Of a stretch of 64,000 bases of DNA, positions 40,122 to 51,269 are shown piece after piece. The notes below the pieces were generated by a model. It was not told the DNA's origin. It ran no database searches and saw only the letters and a program-made list of their open reading frames with translations. Positions within the stretch are counted from its first letter, which is position 1. Each line of letters begins with the position of its first letter. Position numbers and translations under genes: made by a program. Source of the DNA: Acanthopleura granulata (lineage: Eukaryota; Mollusca; Polyplacophora; Chitonida; Chitonidae); contig JABBOT010000013.1 of assembly GCA_016165875.1 (NCBI GenBank), positions 13,303,435 through 13,367,434 on the forward strand. Reading direction: 5' to 3'.

Positions 40122-41723
40122 TGAAAAGTTTATATCACTGATAAACATGGCTGTGTCTGCATAATTCAGACAAGCAGTTAAAGGCCATTGAAAAATTATT
40201 ATATGCATATCTCTGGACTACTTATTAAAGTATAAGGCTGAAAGTGATCTGTCGATTATTTTCCACGAAAGAAGGCAATATTGTTCATCGAATTTGTATT
40301 TTCAGTTTTTATTACCTACAGTACGTGGCATTTAAAGACAATAAACTTCATCTAAATTAATATGGTCATTTAGGCCCTCACTTGTATGCGGTCAATTTAT
40401 AATATTTGATAATTTGGGTCTGTCATTGTGTAGAGTGACATCGACGGTTAGGATTACCTTGCTATAATATCTTAATATGGCAATATTCATGCCATTAAGA
40501 ACTAGCCACATGGTATTGTTATTTCAGAAATATTTGTTAATATTTGTGAAGGACGTATTGTTGTTGTTGTTGTTTTTTTTATTTTTTTTTAATTTACAAA
40601 ATAACAACATACTTCGCAACTCTTAATAGATTACCACTGACTATTGTCCTGAGGCTGAACGTGTATAAGGTGTGGTGTGTGTGAACAACTTTTGTATTTA
40701 TTTTTTGTTATATGTTTCATTGACTTACTAACAAGGTGCCCATTTCAGCCTAAATTGCAATAAAAATTAAACGTTACACAGTATGCATCAAATCGATAAA
40801 AAACATGTACCGGTACCGCGCGGTATACCTATATATGGTAGTACAATTTCAACAAAGTTTGAGAACCTAGTTTTAAGGTGAAATGGGCCCAAGGATACCG
40901 GTACAGTATTATCAGTACTCTGAGAACGAGTGTTGTCACAATTCGGGCACCTTGTCAGGGATAAAAAGAGAAGAGACAATGTAATTGCACACATGCATCT
41001 AGGACATCGAATGTCTCAAAAATATAAATATAGTTTGGTTACATCTGAGAAATGTTTCCTACTTGCTTGCTCGATTTCTGCTGGCTTCACGCACCATTCG
41101 TGCGTTTGACTACAGGCAGTTATAGGAGAGGAAATACCAGTATGATAAAGTGATAACTCTACGAGAAATTTTAACCACTATTTTATATTTCCGACCTCGC
41201 GTGATGTAGGTAAAGATATACAGGCCTATTGTAAGTTTACTGACATGCAGTGTGCGGGAAAAGGTAAGCGACTGAGAATAAGCTGTTATATCAACGAGGA
41301 CTGAGAGCTAGATCGGCCCCCAGGGACAGCCTGCACACAGTTTGCTTTCACCTTCTTTGAAGACCGCGAACATGTCAAGATAAGCTGGGTCTGAAATACA
41401 TTTGTTTTTTGACTAATCGGATGCAGGATAACATCATGGTGAATGTGCAACTTTACTACAGAGTTTATTCCTTAATTATATGGGGAAACGAATTGCACAC
41501 AAGTTAGTTGCACACAAGAATTGCAGAAATATACATACGTACAGAGGATTTGCATAAAAGAATTTTACACATGTACAGCAAACGTTTTTCGAAGGAGTAT
41601 GGTGAAGTTTCTTCATACGATTAACGGCTAAGAATAACGACATACTTTTTCTGAGCGGTGGTCCTGTATGAAAGAAGGCCTCTGTGAGAGATCACAGATA
41701 CTAACCTCACAGTTGGCGGCGTG

Positions 41724-41729
41724 CACGTG
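41724..41729. promoter_or_regulatory. CACGTG E-box just upstream of the MRTO4 start codon
   Basis: A perfect CACGTG palindrome 13 nt before the ATG. This is the preferred site of MYC/MAX and related bHLH factors, which in animals commonly drive ribosome-biogenesis genes. It could lie in the core promoter or in a short 5'UTR. Confidence 0.35.
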
Positions 41730-41742
41730 TTGACATCTTAAA

Positions 41743-41770
41743 ATGCCGAAGTCTAAACGTGACAAGAAAG
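41743..41770 (+). CDS. MRTO4: MRTO4 exon 1
   Basis: Encodes MPKSKRDKK plus one base of codon 10, with a G|GTAAAC donor. The start is fixed by the invariant basic N-terminus of the family, and the ATG has A at -3. Confidence 0.93.
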
Positions 41771-44700
41771 GTAAACCATACGTGTCTAGTTTAATCTGTA
41801 AGGTTTAACACCCTAATATTCAGACTGGTGAACTTGTCAGTTTTCTTTTTCCATTAATTGTTCTTACCTGGTGTAATTTGTGCCTCTTTAAAATACGTGT
41901 TTTAGGCCTGTGTCGTGGCTCAGAAATTTGTGAATGCCTTGTTGTTGTTGGTTATGTGACGTTATACAAAGCTGTAGTGATTTTCGCTGAACACATGGTC
42001 ACAGATTTGTTTTAGTGTAATAAATTATGCGTTGTACATTAACGTCCTATTTATTAGCGTATCATAAATATTCTACAGGCTTTCCATCCCATCACCTCAC
42101 CCTAACTCATGTTTATGCCTCCGAAATTCGGACGACAAATTAAAGATCTGTTTTTCTTTCCATTTACACCTATGGCTATTTTAATATTCTTATCGATAAT
42201 ACCTTATGTTACTTTACAGTTTCATTGACGCAGACAAGAAAGAAGGGTTTGGAATGGAAACAGACTTTCATAGAAGAGGTAACAGTTAAGAAGAAAATCA
42301 CATATCATGTTGGGTGTTCATACTGGACTGTTATCACGTTCCAGATTACTGTCCTTCAGTTTGGTGGAAGATGAGCGCTCCATTGAAATTATGTTCTGAG
42401 TGTTCCTGTATTTCCTGTTCCTGAAATTCGCCTGCTTGGTTAAAAAACAAAACCCGAACATAAACATCACTGAGCCGAATCACAGATTTCCTCAAATGTT
42501 TTTGGCCTTGATGCCTTTACTTCTGGATACCGACAGATTCTGTCCCCCTGAAACAAATGTCAGCTGCTGTTCTATGCAGAACTGCTGTATGCTCTGTCAC
42601 AATCTTTTATGGAAAACGGGTCATACCAAAGACTTTAAAAATGGTACTTGTTGCTACCCGGCTTGGATCTCAGCATTGAGAGGTTAGAGCAGTTAAACAG
42701 GACTGGTCGGCCGGATGTCAATATAATGTGACAGGGTGGGATGTCATGTCTGGTGTCTTTGGTGATGACGTTCCAGTTTCGGCAGCACTTTGGCGGCATG
42801 GACTCGCCCTGCCACAAGAAGACACAGCATATGTACACACCAGAAGGAGTGCTCACTGTCATAATACTGAAATATTGTTAAGTACGACGTTTACCCCTAA
42901 ACACACTCACTCTGTGGAAAACCATGATGGACAGAAAAGCTATACTGGTTCTTTTCCAAAAGAACTGTAGGCCTACTTTAAGGCCCTACTTCACACTATA
43001 GCCACTTTGAGGGATTAAAAAAGATGCTATTTTCCCATGAAAACAAACATTACTTCTGATGTCGTGATCTGATATTTTGTGGTCCACACCAATGTTTAAA
43101 ACTTCATCAGACCATTCTCCGAAATGTGGAGCTTTCCAAATAATATTTACCTTGCCATTTGTTTATACTCTTTGCTTTAGTCCTTCGTTTTTAATTTTTT
43201 TCATCTATCATCTTTGGTAATGCCAGACACTGCAGTTAAAACCAAAATACAAGTGTATAAAACATTTTCATGCATGTTTGAACGGTTGGAATGTTTCTTT
43301 TCATAACAGTAAGGCCATTTTGATGGGAAGTATTGTTAATGATATGATATCTCTATTCTTTTTTTTCTCCTTTCTCTAGATACGAGACTGTTGCGACAAG
43401 TATGCTCGAGTATTCACATTTTCCGTGCAGAATATGCGGAATGTACAGCTGAAGACAATCAGACAAGAATGGAGACACAGCAGGTAGTCAGCAGTTTGCT
43501 TCATTCCCTTGATTTGTACTAAGCGAGAAACCATGACCAACACTACCCCCCTCCCCACTTCGGCCCCATTCCTTTCTCCATTGGTTTCAAGAATAGGCTT
43601 GTGCTTTAGAAGAATATAGTAACCTTTTTGATATATCATAAATTTTGGATGTATTAGACCCCTATCTGTTTGACGCCTTTTAAAATTTAGGTTCAGCCTT
43701 ACCAAAAACCAGATAGCAGATGTAGCGGCTGTTCCCTGTATTGACTTGTTACTGACCAGATCTGAAGTCTGCCTGACGAGCCAGGTGTGTTAGTTTGATG
43801 AGCCAGAAGTGGACCTGTTACTGACCAGATCTGAAGTCAGTTTGATGAGCCAGCTATGTTAGTTTGATGAGCCAGAAGTGGACCTGTTACTGACCAGATC
43901 TGAAGTCAGTTTGATGAGCCAGCTATGTTAGTTTGATGAGCCAGAAGTAGCATGCATCCCTAATGCTGATCTGTTGCTGACTAGATCTGAAGTCAGCCTC
44001 ATGAGCCCTCTGTGGATAGAAAGGTCATAATTTGCACCAGTCAGTGACTTCACTTCTCAAAATATAGATTAGAGGCAATGATTTGATTGGAGGGACTGAA
44101 AAGTAAACATTTAAAATCACATTTTTACATTTTGACCTGGCCAAGCCTATCTTTGTGGAATTGGTTCCTGTATGTATCATTTTAGTGTTTTCTAAATAGC
44201 ATAATCATTTTATAAGCATTGAAGGATTTGAATTGTGTGCACATGTGTGGAGGCTTACATTCCACACCTTGGTCGTTTTAAATGAAATGTTATATATATG
44301 TTGTCAAGTCATTCTTAAGTGTTTTTGGTTGTATTTGCTGACCACGGCCGTACCCTGAGGGAAATATACTGACACATGAGGTGTCACAGGAAAGACAGCA
44401 TGAAGTAAACAGGTCATTTTATGCCATTCTCTACAGATTTTTCTTTGGGAAGAACAAAGTTATGTCCCTTGCCCTGGGTAAATCTTCTCAAGACGAGTAC
44501 AGAGAGTCTCTACACCACATAAGCCAGCAGCTGAGAGGACAGACAGGCCTGCTCTTCACCAACTCCACCAAGGAGGACGTCCTCAAGTAGGCCCAAAATA
44601 CCTGAAACGACCTAAAATTTCATTCATGACACATTTGCTGGTATTTCCTCATTTTGAGAGTTCTATGGACTGTACAAAAGTGTTTTGAGGTTGGTTTGGA

Positions 44701-47700
44701 GAGTAGGATGCTATCCCACTGGGAATATGTATGTTTCAGCTGGAGAAGTAGTATTTTATGACATCTATTCGCCTTTAAACAGATGAAGTTTTGAACGAAA
44801 TTTTAGGTCATTTACAGTGTGTGCAGGGAGAAGTGGGTAATTTTGTATTGGGATAATAACACTGGATGCCCTGATTTTTGGAAAACAGGTTGTGGAACAA
44901 TATGCATTTTTTTTATTTTCCTTGCACAACAAAACTTTTATGACAATGTCATCTTGTGTGCCAATTTCTGGCAAAAAATGAAACAGTGAGTTCTGATGTG
45001 GGGGATAAAACGACGTGCGGATGTTGATGGCTAAAGGAAGATGTGGTCACTGAAATGTGCTGTGGCAGTCTACCGTAAGCAAAAGTGAAAACTAATGTAT
45101 AGGTGGAAATTTCTTGAATATGGCATATACCAATAATGAATTTATTTATTTATTTGAGGTTTACACTGTAATCAAATGTATTTCACTTATAATACGATTA
45201 CCAGTATTGTGGTGGAAGGAAATTGGGCAGAGCCTGGGAGAAACCCACAACCTTTCGCGAGTTGCTGGCAGACCTACCTGTTAATGAAATTGTCTCGGTG
45301 AAAAATTCTACGTTGGGCATAATTTGATCCTGTCAGATAGGGAGAGGGTAGGTCAAGGAAATTTTTTGTTTTGTTTTTTCTCGTTCAATTCTGGCAAGTG
45401 AAAAAGAAACATAAATTTAGAAAAAGTCTTATCGAAAGGTCGGTGTAACTTGTACACAAGGACTCGTTTGTAGGGTCAGTCAGACAGAGTATTTGTTTTA
45501 AGATGGCCTTTTCATGCCGGATTTCATGATATCCAATTGTGCCAGATTTACATGATATGGTATGTACATGTAATTTTTCTGTAAAAATGTAAAAAGTTGA
45601 AAATGCTGAATTGGGTCACTTCTCTTTGACCAATATCACCTTTCACATATATTTGACATTGCCAGCAATTTGCCAGAGGTCAGTGGTTTACGCTAGGCAT
45701 TCTGGTTTCCTCCTTTCATGAAAGGGGACGCTGTTGTACAAGTGAAAAAGTCTTGATTATGGCATTAAACAATCACATAAATAAAACAAAGAATTATGTT
45801 TTTTTGTGTTCCACAGATATTTTGATAATTATGGATGTTTGGACTTTGCTCCCTCTGGTAACAAGGTAACAAGGCAACATGTGAAGTAGTCTTGATTATG
45901 GCGTTTGTGAACAATCACATAAATAAATCTGAGAAATATCTTTTCTCATGTTCTGCAGATATTTTGATAATTATCGATGTTTGGACTTTGCCCGTTCTGG
46001 TAACAAGGCAACGCAGACAGTCATCCTCGAGGAAGGACCTATCCCAGAGTTCTCTCATTCCATGGAGCCTCAGTTACGACAACTGGGATTACCCACGAGT
46101 CTTAAGAGAGGTCTGTGAAGATTTTGTAGTTCGAACTTGTTTCACCTTAAAGTTACCCTTGAGTTTTGAGATGAGTGGTTGTGGTCAAGTGGTTGAGATT
46201 TTTGTCTTTCATTAGTTGAGATGCTCAAGGTACAGGTTCAATCCTGGGCTTGGACAGGCAATTTGTTTCGCTCTTACTGCTTGTGGGGTGTTGATGACAG
46301 TAAGAGGTCAGTGACGCATGGATAGCCTTTGAGGCAGTCTTATATTCATTGAAGACAAGTTTTCTTCCACCAGTATGGTGTGGGTATCTGGACGTCACAT
46401 GTGGGAAGGGTCAGCAGTAATATGCCCAGTGGTAGTGGTTTTTCCGCAGCACTTCTGTTCTCTCCAGCCATAGAACTAACTGCCATCATATGTAAGTGTA
46501 AAAGTCTTCCGTGTGGTGTTAAACAACAGTGAAATAAATAAAAGCACAGGTCACCAGAGAACAACCTGAAATATTATTAAAGAACAATGGAACACCAGTG
46601 AAAATGAGTAAAGAAAGTTTGAAACTCTGGCCTGACTTAGAACTGATACAGTTTGCTACAGTTACAAATACCAAAGACATAATGGTACATCTGACATACC
46701 TGTATTTGTATTCGATCTTTGTCAGGTGTGATCACTTTGCTACGAGAACACCAGGTATGCGAGGAAGGTGACATACTAACACCGGAACAGGCACGAATCC
46801 TGGTGAGTTTCGCATCTGTGTTTGCGCATGTGTGTTAAATCCATTATCGCAAGATGAAGGTCATATTCCTTCATGGTCAACTCGGGTGTCTTTGGTTGGT
46901 AATTTGAGCTCAGTTGAAATACATCTAGCCTGTGTCAACTGCCAGAGGCCGACTTACTCTTACGACCATGTAGCTACTTTGGAGACGCACTACCAGCCGT
47001 GCTGGTTGCCATGGTATTTGCACTCTCGTAGGGGTGTATTGCACGAAGCCCCTGTAGGGTTAGGAGGGCATAACTGCCATGGCTTCGTGCTAGTGGATGC
47101 ACGACTTCAGGACTGAGACAGGTCAGTGTCTGTGGCAACGGCAGTGCAGAGTCATATCTGGTGTTGCAGCGTGTTGAAGTAAAGAAGTACATTATGTCAG
47201 CACCTGGACTGGACTGATAAGACCAGACATCAAGATGATAGGATGGATATAATGTTTATAGCCAAGTTCAATTCCAAATAAACAGACAGTTTTCTCAGAG
47301 GTTGTGACTACCATTTTACATTACTGTGACCACAAACTTTGCAAAGGAATGTTCAACAGTTATGTGCCAGTGGCAAAGTGGTTTTACTCATGGGAGCTTT
47401 CTACCAAATTATAAGGTGGAATATAACGCTAGGGTGATAATCTAGAGCTCATATATTTAGCTCCAACTAATCTATATTGTATGTGGATGTTGCATATGGA
47501 ACCCATAGAAACTCGTCACACACACTGGAGACACTTGCTGTACTTGCAGCCTAACCAGAACTATTTTCAGGTTGAGTTGACCGCTTTGCACCCATCGTAT
47601 TGCCTTCGTGGGCTGGCTGTTGCAGGCACTCTTAGCACTCGAAACTTGGTTGGATGTGGTCCCCAAAGCTGCCTATTCGCGTATGAAAGAGCATCTTACA

Positions 47701-49159
47701 GTGCGGGTTATGCACCTTTTTCAAGTGATTTTGATTTTTTGGTTTGGTTGACCAATTCCAGGGCTTCACAAAAAGTAAAATTTTATTAGTTTTCACAGAA
47801 TAATGCCCTCAGAGTTACAGAATTACGCCTCTTTAGCTGTGTGAAAAATGCTTGGGTGCAGCGTTCAGCATCTATCAATGAATCAGTTAGTACTAGAAAA
47901 GTTGAAAGCAAAGTTTGCTTACTCCTGGCATACAGATAAGAAATCCATGTGATGGTTGATGGTTGAGATGCAGCTCGGACAAAGTAGTTGTAGATTCCAC
48001 TGCTTTCACTACTTGTGAGAGTTATAGTAATGATACTCACATGACCTGTTGTGCAGTCGGAGCCTCCGTGGCTGAGGGGGTTAGCGCGTCAGGGGGGCGT
48101 GATGACCCAGGAGCCTCTCACCAATGCAGTTGCGGTGAGTTCAAGCCCCGCTCATGCTGGCTTCCTCTCTGGTCGTACGTGAGAAGGTCTGCCAGCAACC
48201 TGCAGATGCTTGTGGGTTTCCCACGTGCTCTGCTCTAACTCTGGCTGCCGTCGTATAAGTGAAATATTATTTAGTAATGTGTAAATCACCAGTCAGATAA
48301 ATCTTGAACAGACCATTTGTCTTCCACCAGTATGGTGCTTTTATGCCAAAGGTTGGTGGTTTACCCCAGACATGTCTGCTTCCTTCCATGCACAAAAGTG
48401 AAGTTTATCATAAATGTTAAAAATTCATGCAATCTTTTGCCCTTTCTTATTTCTTTCAGAAGTTATTTGGTTATGAGATGGCCGAGTTTCACATGACTGT
48501 TGAGGGTATGTGGACGAACAACGGCACATGGGAGGTGATCAAGGCCAGACCCGAACCCATACGACCTACAAAAGTCAGGGTCAAAGGTTAGTCTTTACAG
48601 TCATTTGTATTGGATCTCTCTCCCCAGGGCTTGCCTGGTTTCCTCTCACCATGCTGGCAGCTCTCATTTAGATGAAAATTTACCTAAAACACTGTAAAAT
48701 TACTGTACTATGTACCGCTAAAGATACTCATATGGCCGGATTTTGAGAGTTCTGTTGATCTTAGAAAAGTGTTTTGAGGTAGGGTGACATGACATCTGCT
48801 CGCCTCTAATGAAAATGCTCTTTTAGGCAAATTTTTAGGGTAAGTACAGTACTCCTTTGAAAGTGATATGGTGGTGTGACAGTGTGCATAGGACTGCCAC
48901 AGAACTTCCTGTTGGACACCGTACTGCTAAAAAGGGACAATTCAGTGAGACTATATGTGGGACATAGATTCTGTATCTTTAATGCATGTGTGTAATTTTC
49001 TAGTCAGTCACCATTGAGAAACAATGTAAAAAAGAATATTGCATTGTGTGTCCTGTCTTTTCAGCCAAGCCCCGCGAGGGTGGTGATGACGTTATGCAGG
49101 TGGAGCCCCCTGGTGGTAGTGATGGGGAAGAAGAAGAGTCAGATGAAGATGATACGTGA
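41743..49159 (+). CDS. MRTO4: MRTO4, mRNA turnover protein 4 / pre-60S ribosome assembly factor (whole gene, 8 exons)
   Basis: Nucleolar ribosome-assembly factor related to stalk protein P0. In the family it occupies the P0 site on pre-60S particles until exchanged in the cytoplasm. Exons are 41743-41770, 42220-42278, 43380-43483, 44437-44586, 45959-46110, 46726-46802, 48460-48586 and 49065-49159, totalling 792 nt (263 aa; human about 239). Hallmarks are the basic start [40 protein letters not shown] (NKV follows), [37 protein letters not shown] followed by [26 protein letters not shown] followed by MAEF, and an acidic tail ending [10 protein letters not shown]. The P0/L10-like domain fills residues 25-200. 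All splice phases agree and there is no frameshift. It is convergent with the SLC17 gene. Confidence 0.97.
42220..42278 (+). CDS. MRTO4: MRTO4 exon 2
   Basis: 59 nt, acceptor TTTACAG, donor GAG|GTAACA. Encodes [20 protein letters not shown], the conserved lead into the L10-like domain. Confidence 0.93.
42600..42925 (+). mobile_element. tRNA-derived SINE, family 2, in MRTO4 intron 2
   Basis: Shares, in order, with 56262-56608 (opposite strand): GGGTCATACCAAAGACTTTA, CTCAGCATTGAGAGGTTAGA, GTCAATATAATGTGACAGGG, GCGGCATGGACTCGCCCTGC, CACAAGAAGACACA and CTGAAATATTGTTAAGTACG, ending CACACTCACTC. The tRNA head is not preserved here. Confidence 0.85.
43380..43483 (+). CDS. MRTO4: MRTO4 exon 3
   Basis: 104 nt, acceptor TCTCTAG, donor AG|GTAGTC. 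Encodes [20 protein letters not shown] and [14 protein letters not shown], matching the human [20 protein letters not shown] region. Confidence 0.95.
43743..44010 (+). repeat. 69-bp tandem repeat in MRTO4 intron 3
   Basis: Three 69-bp units begin at 43743, 43812 and 43881, each starting GACYTGTTACTGACCAGATC. A fourth, decayed partial unit begins at about 43970. Each unit contains GTTAGTTTGATGAGCCAGAA. Confidence 0.9.
44437..44586 (+). CDS. MRTO4: MRTO4 exon 4
   Basis: 150 nt, acceptor CTCTACAG, donor AA|GTAGGC. Encodes [40 protein letters not shown] and [11 protein letters not shown]. Confidence 0.95.
44645..44830 (+). repeat. Dispersed repeat, copy 1, in MRTO4 intron 4
   Basis: Shares TTTTGAGAGTTCT, AAAAGTGTTTTGAGGT, ATGACATCTRYTCGCCT and a TTTTAGG..A..TACAGT block, in the same order and orientation, with 48735-48860 in intron 7 of the same gene. 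Family not recognised. Confidence 0.55.
45138..45283 (-). mobile_element. SINE family 1, partial, in MRTO4 intron 4
   Basis: (TTTA)n, GAGGTTTACACTGTAATCAA, then GGGCAGAGCCTGGGAGAAAC and CGAGTTGCTGGCAGACCTAC. Head missing; antisense to MRTO4. Confidence 0.85.
45672..45785 (+). mobile_element. SINE family 1 remnant in MRTO4 intron 4
   Basis: GCCAGAGGTCAGTGGTTTAC, TCTGGTTTCCTCCTTTCATG, TACAAGTGAAAAAGTCTTGA and CAATCACATAAATAAAAC. Its tail was copied into the exon-5 duplication. Confidence 0.6.
45737..45878 (+). pseudogene. Duplicated acceptor plus truncated copy of MRTO4 exon 5
   Basis: The intron 4 sequence around 45750-45878 repeats 45889-46013. Both copies have GTCTTGATTATGGC, ACAATCACATAAATAA, an acceptor (CCACAG versus CTGCAG) and ATATTTTGATAATTATSGAT. 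The upstream copy would begin at 45817 and read [20 protein letters not shown], then HVK and TAG. It carries an 8-bp internal GTAACAAG duplication and lacks the rest of the exon. The unit also includes the worn tail of a SINE. Confidence 0.85.
45959..46110 (+). CDS. MRTO4: MRTO4 exon 5 (authentic copy)
   Basis: 152 nt, acceptor TTCTGCAG, donor AGAG|GTCTGTG. Encodes [40 protein letters not shown] and [11 protein letters not shown]. Its acceptor and first ~50 nt are duplicated upstream at 45817, but only this copy continues into conserved sequence. Confidence 0.95.
46182..46541 (+). mobile_element. tRNA-derived SINE (variant) in MRTO4 intron 5
   Basis: Head with A-box-like GTGGTCAAGTGGTTGAGATT and B-box-like GTACAGGTTCAATCCTGGG. 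A body with GTGGGAAGGGTCAGCAGTAA follows, and the end is AGTGTAAAAGTCTTCCGTGT, GGTGTTAAACAACAGTG, AAATAAATAAAA. May be one element or two fused remnants. Confidence 0.6.
46726..46802 (+). CDS. MRTO4: MRTO4 exon 6
   Basis: 77 nt, acceptor TTTGTCAG, donor CTG|GTGAGT. Encodes [20 protein letters not shown] and EQARIL. Confidence 0.95.
48061..48302 (+). mobile_element. SINE family 1, full length, in MRTO4 intron 6
   Basis: GCCTCCGTGGCTGAGGGGGT and TAGCGCGTC head, CGGTGAGTTCAAGCCCCGC B-box, body, GTATAAGTGAAATATTATTT, CACCAGTCAGATAAAT. A further worn remnant follows at about 48318-48425. Confidence 0.92.
48460..48586 (+). CDS. MRTO4: MRTO4 exon 7
   Basis: 127 nt, acceptor CTTTCAG, donor AAAG|GTTAGT. 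Encodes [20 protein letters not shown], then [20 protein letters not shown] and [12 protein letters not shown] is a family landmark; the following segment is more divergent. Confidence 0.94.
48735..48860 (+). repeat. Dispersed repeat, copy 2, in MRTO4 intron 7
   Basis: Diverged partner of 44645-44830, aligned by eye over about 125 nt with indels. Confidence 0.55.
49065..49159 (+). CDS. MRTO4: MRTO4 exon 8 (acidic tail, stop)
   Basis: 95 nt ending TGA, acceptor TTTTCAG. Encodes a low-complexity acidic tail ([20 protein letters not shown] then [10 protein letters not shown]), as in other MRTO4 proteins. Confidence 0.93.
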
Positions 49160-49202
49160 CATTAGTTTCACTTTCACTTTCACTTTGTACATTGGGGATT
49201 GT

Positions 49203-49208
49203 ATTAAA
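49203..49208 (+). terminator. MRTO4 candidate poly(A) signal (ATTAAA)
   Basis: ATTAAA lies 44 nt after the stop codon and is followed by a GT-rich stretch around 49230-49280. This would give a very short 3'UTR. No other signal is obvious nearby. Confidence 0.45.
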
Positions 49209-50068
49209 GACGTTTTATTCATCTTACGTCAAAGTTAGGTTGTATTTCAAATGGGAAGTGGTTTGGTCAAAATGGGGTGACAGTTTCTCTGCAAAAGTCA
49301 GGCTAAGCAGTGGAAAGCCAATCGCATTTGAGAAACGAAGGTCTTTGGAGTATGTTGTTGTTGTATCCTGTGCTTTTTGCCCATGTAGATAACGCGAGAT
49401 GATGCAGGGGTACCAGTGAGGTCACGTGTTAGTGCCGCTCTTGGTGGCAAATCCGGAAGAAAGCCTTGTTGCTTTTCACAGTGAAATCTGACAAGAAGGT
49501 AATCGATTGCACATGTGAATTAGTGACGTCATACATGAAGCCATTTGAAAACAACGGCTCCCCCGTTGTAGATATGGTGTAAGCTGGTTTCGAGATACTG
49601 AGTTATGACAACAGAGTGACGCCACCTAGACAATTTACGTTGTCACTTTACGACTTTAGAATATTAGAAACTAATTTAACAGGATAGACGAATCTTCTGG
49701 ATCATGTTCTCAGGGCGGTTTATGTGGTAAACACTGCGTGCAAAAGCAATGATAATCTGTCGGTAGTTCTGCCGGGAAAGTAGCAATACCTTGTGGTAAT
49801 GTGGTGATGTCGTTTTGCACTGGGACGTCGCTGACTTGTCGTAATTATGTAACTCGAAAACGGTGAGTTGACAGCGACAAAGTGACAAAATATGACCAAG
49901 GCTTATTGTGTATTGAACATTTTGTTACAATTTGAACAGAACTGTCACAAAGTGTAAAGTGAGCTTAAGAATCCGCCTTTTGAAGAAGAATTCTGTTCAT
50001 ATGAACGTGTTTGATGTGTGTTTGTACCTCTACCAAGGAAATTATTGGTTCTCAAAGTTTTAGAAGGG

Positions 50069-50255
50069 ATTAGCGTGCTGGCGCAGTGCCTCTCACCAAT
50101 GTTGTGGCTGTGTGTTCAGCTCGTTTGGGCTTCCTCTCCGATCGCATGTGGGAAGGTCTGCCAGCAACCTGGGGATGGTCGTGGGTTTCCTCCCCCGTGG
50201 TGCTGGTCGATGTAGTATCAGTAATATGTTTTTGAGTGTGGCGTGAAATCAAGCA
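50069..50255 (+). mobile_element. SINE family 1, diverged
   Basis: TTAGCGTGCTGGCGCAGTGC, CTCTCCGATCGCATGTGGGA, AGGTCTGCCAGCAACCTGGG, ending GTTTTTGAGTGTGGCGTGAA; the AAAT tail is lost. Confidence 0.85.
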
Positions 50256-50669
50256 AGTTTTAACAGTTCGGCAACAGTGCAGAATATGCGATGGACCATC
50301 ACACTGTTAACGCGCGCCAGACGAGATTCTACGATGCTACAGAACCACAGGATTTGAAAGGCCGTCAGGGGAGCGGTTCGAGGGCAAGGGATCATTAAGT
50401 TGTTTGCCCTTCAATCGCAGGATAACAAGACGTAGTTTATGTAGTCTAACGTGAAGTTCGATGGAGGTCACTTGCCTTCTACCAATGTAACACGTTACAG
50501 GAGGAAGTTCAAATATAACTTGCTAAAGGTCGATGGTTTGTTCTCGGCCTCTGGTTTCCTCCACCCGTAAAACTGAAGGAAATCATCGTGAAAAACAATT
50601 GCGTGACGTTAAAAGAACAATCAGTCCAATCAAGTCCACAATCCTTCGTAATGAATTACAATCATCTGA

Positions 50670-50843
50670 CTTCCTCTCCGGCCGTACGTGGGAAGGTCTG
50701 CCAGCAACCTGCCGATGGTCGTGGCTTTCCTCCGGGCTCTGCCCGGTTTCCTCCCACAATAATGCTGGCCACCGTCGTACAAGTGAAATATTCTTGAGTA
50801 TGACGTAAAACACCAATCAAATAAATAAATAAATAAATAAATA
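50670..50843 (+). mobile_element. SINE family 1, head truncated
   Basis: CTTCCTCTCCGGCCGTACGT, GGGAAGGTCTGCCAGCAACC, full body, GTGAAATATTCTTGAGTATG and a long (AAAT)n. Confidence 0.92.
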
Positions 50844-51269
50844 ATCATCTGGTGGTCAGATCTGACGAAGGAATTATTAATGCACGTACGTAAAAACGTG
50901 AAATATACCCCTAGAAATAAAGATGTACCGATTCTGAGACAAAACGTAACTTGTGTACATTTATGCCAAACTGTAAAATGTCACACGTGACATAATGTGA
51001 CCTGTCAGGTTACACACGGGAATCCTTATCTTGCGAACTCACGGGTAGACTTTTGGGCATATTTCAATATCTACTTCAGTAAGACACAAAACTTTACTTT
51101 GGCAATACAGCATTGACAATCAACAAACCATAAGATATTTGTTTGATAGAAAAAAACTTTACTTTTATGTCAAAAATTGGCAAACATTGTAAAGATAAAT
51201 TGTTCCCAATCAGTGTATGCATGGATATACATCAGTGAAATTCTATAGGCTTTTTGATTGGATGTAGAC

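Larger units (their letters stand above)
34263..41723. other. Intergenic region between divergent 14-3-3 and MRTO4
   Basis: Must contain the 14-3-3 promoter and probably a non-coding first exon, but neither can be placed. Contains SINEs at 35350, 37517, 38737 and 39874, a ~111-bp tandem repeat at 37750-38080, a 66-bp two-copy duplication near 36015-36130 (TCTGTCTTC...TTAAATCATAT), an ATAATA microsatellite at 36550-36573 and a 22-bp palindrome at 36207. No coding exon recognised. Confidence 0.65.

Noticed and set aside
42400..42687. 95-codon plus-strand ORF rich in Cys in MRTO4 intron 2
   Set aside because: Runs into a family 2 SINE and has no homology. Chance ORF.
46832..47116. 94-codon plus-strand ORF in MRTO4 intron 6
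   Set aside because: Begins in the intron after exon 6, is not in a conserved frame and MRTO4 is complete without it.
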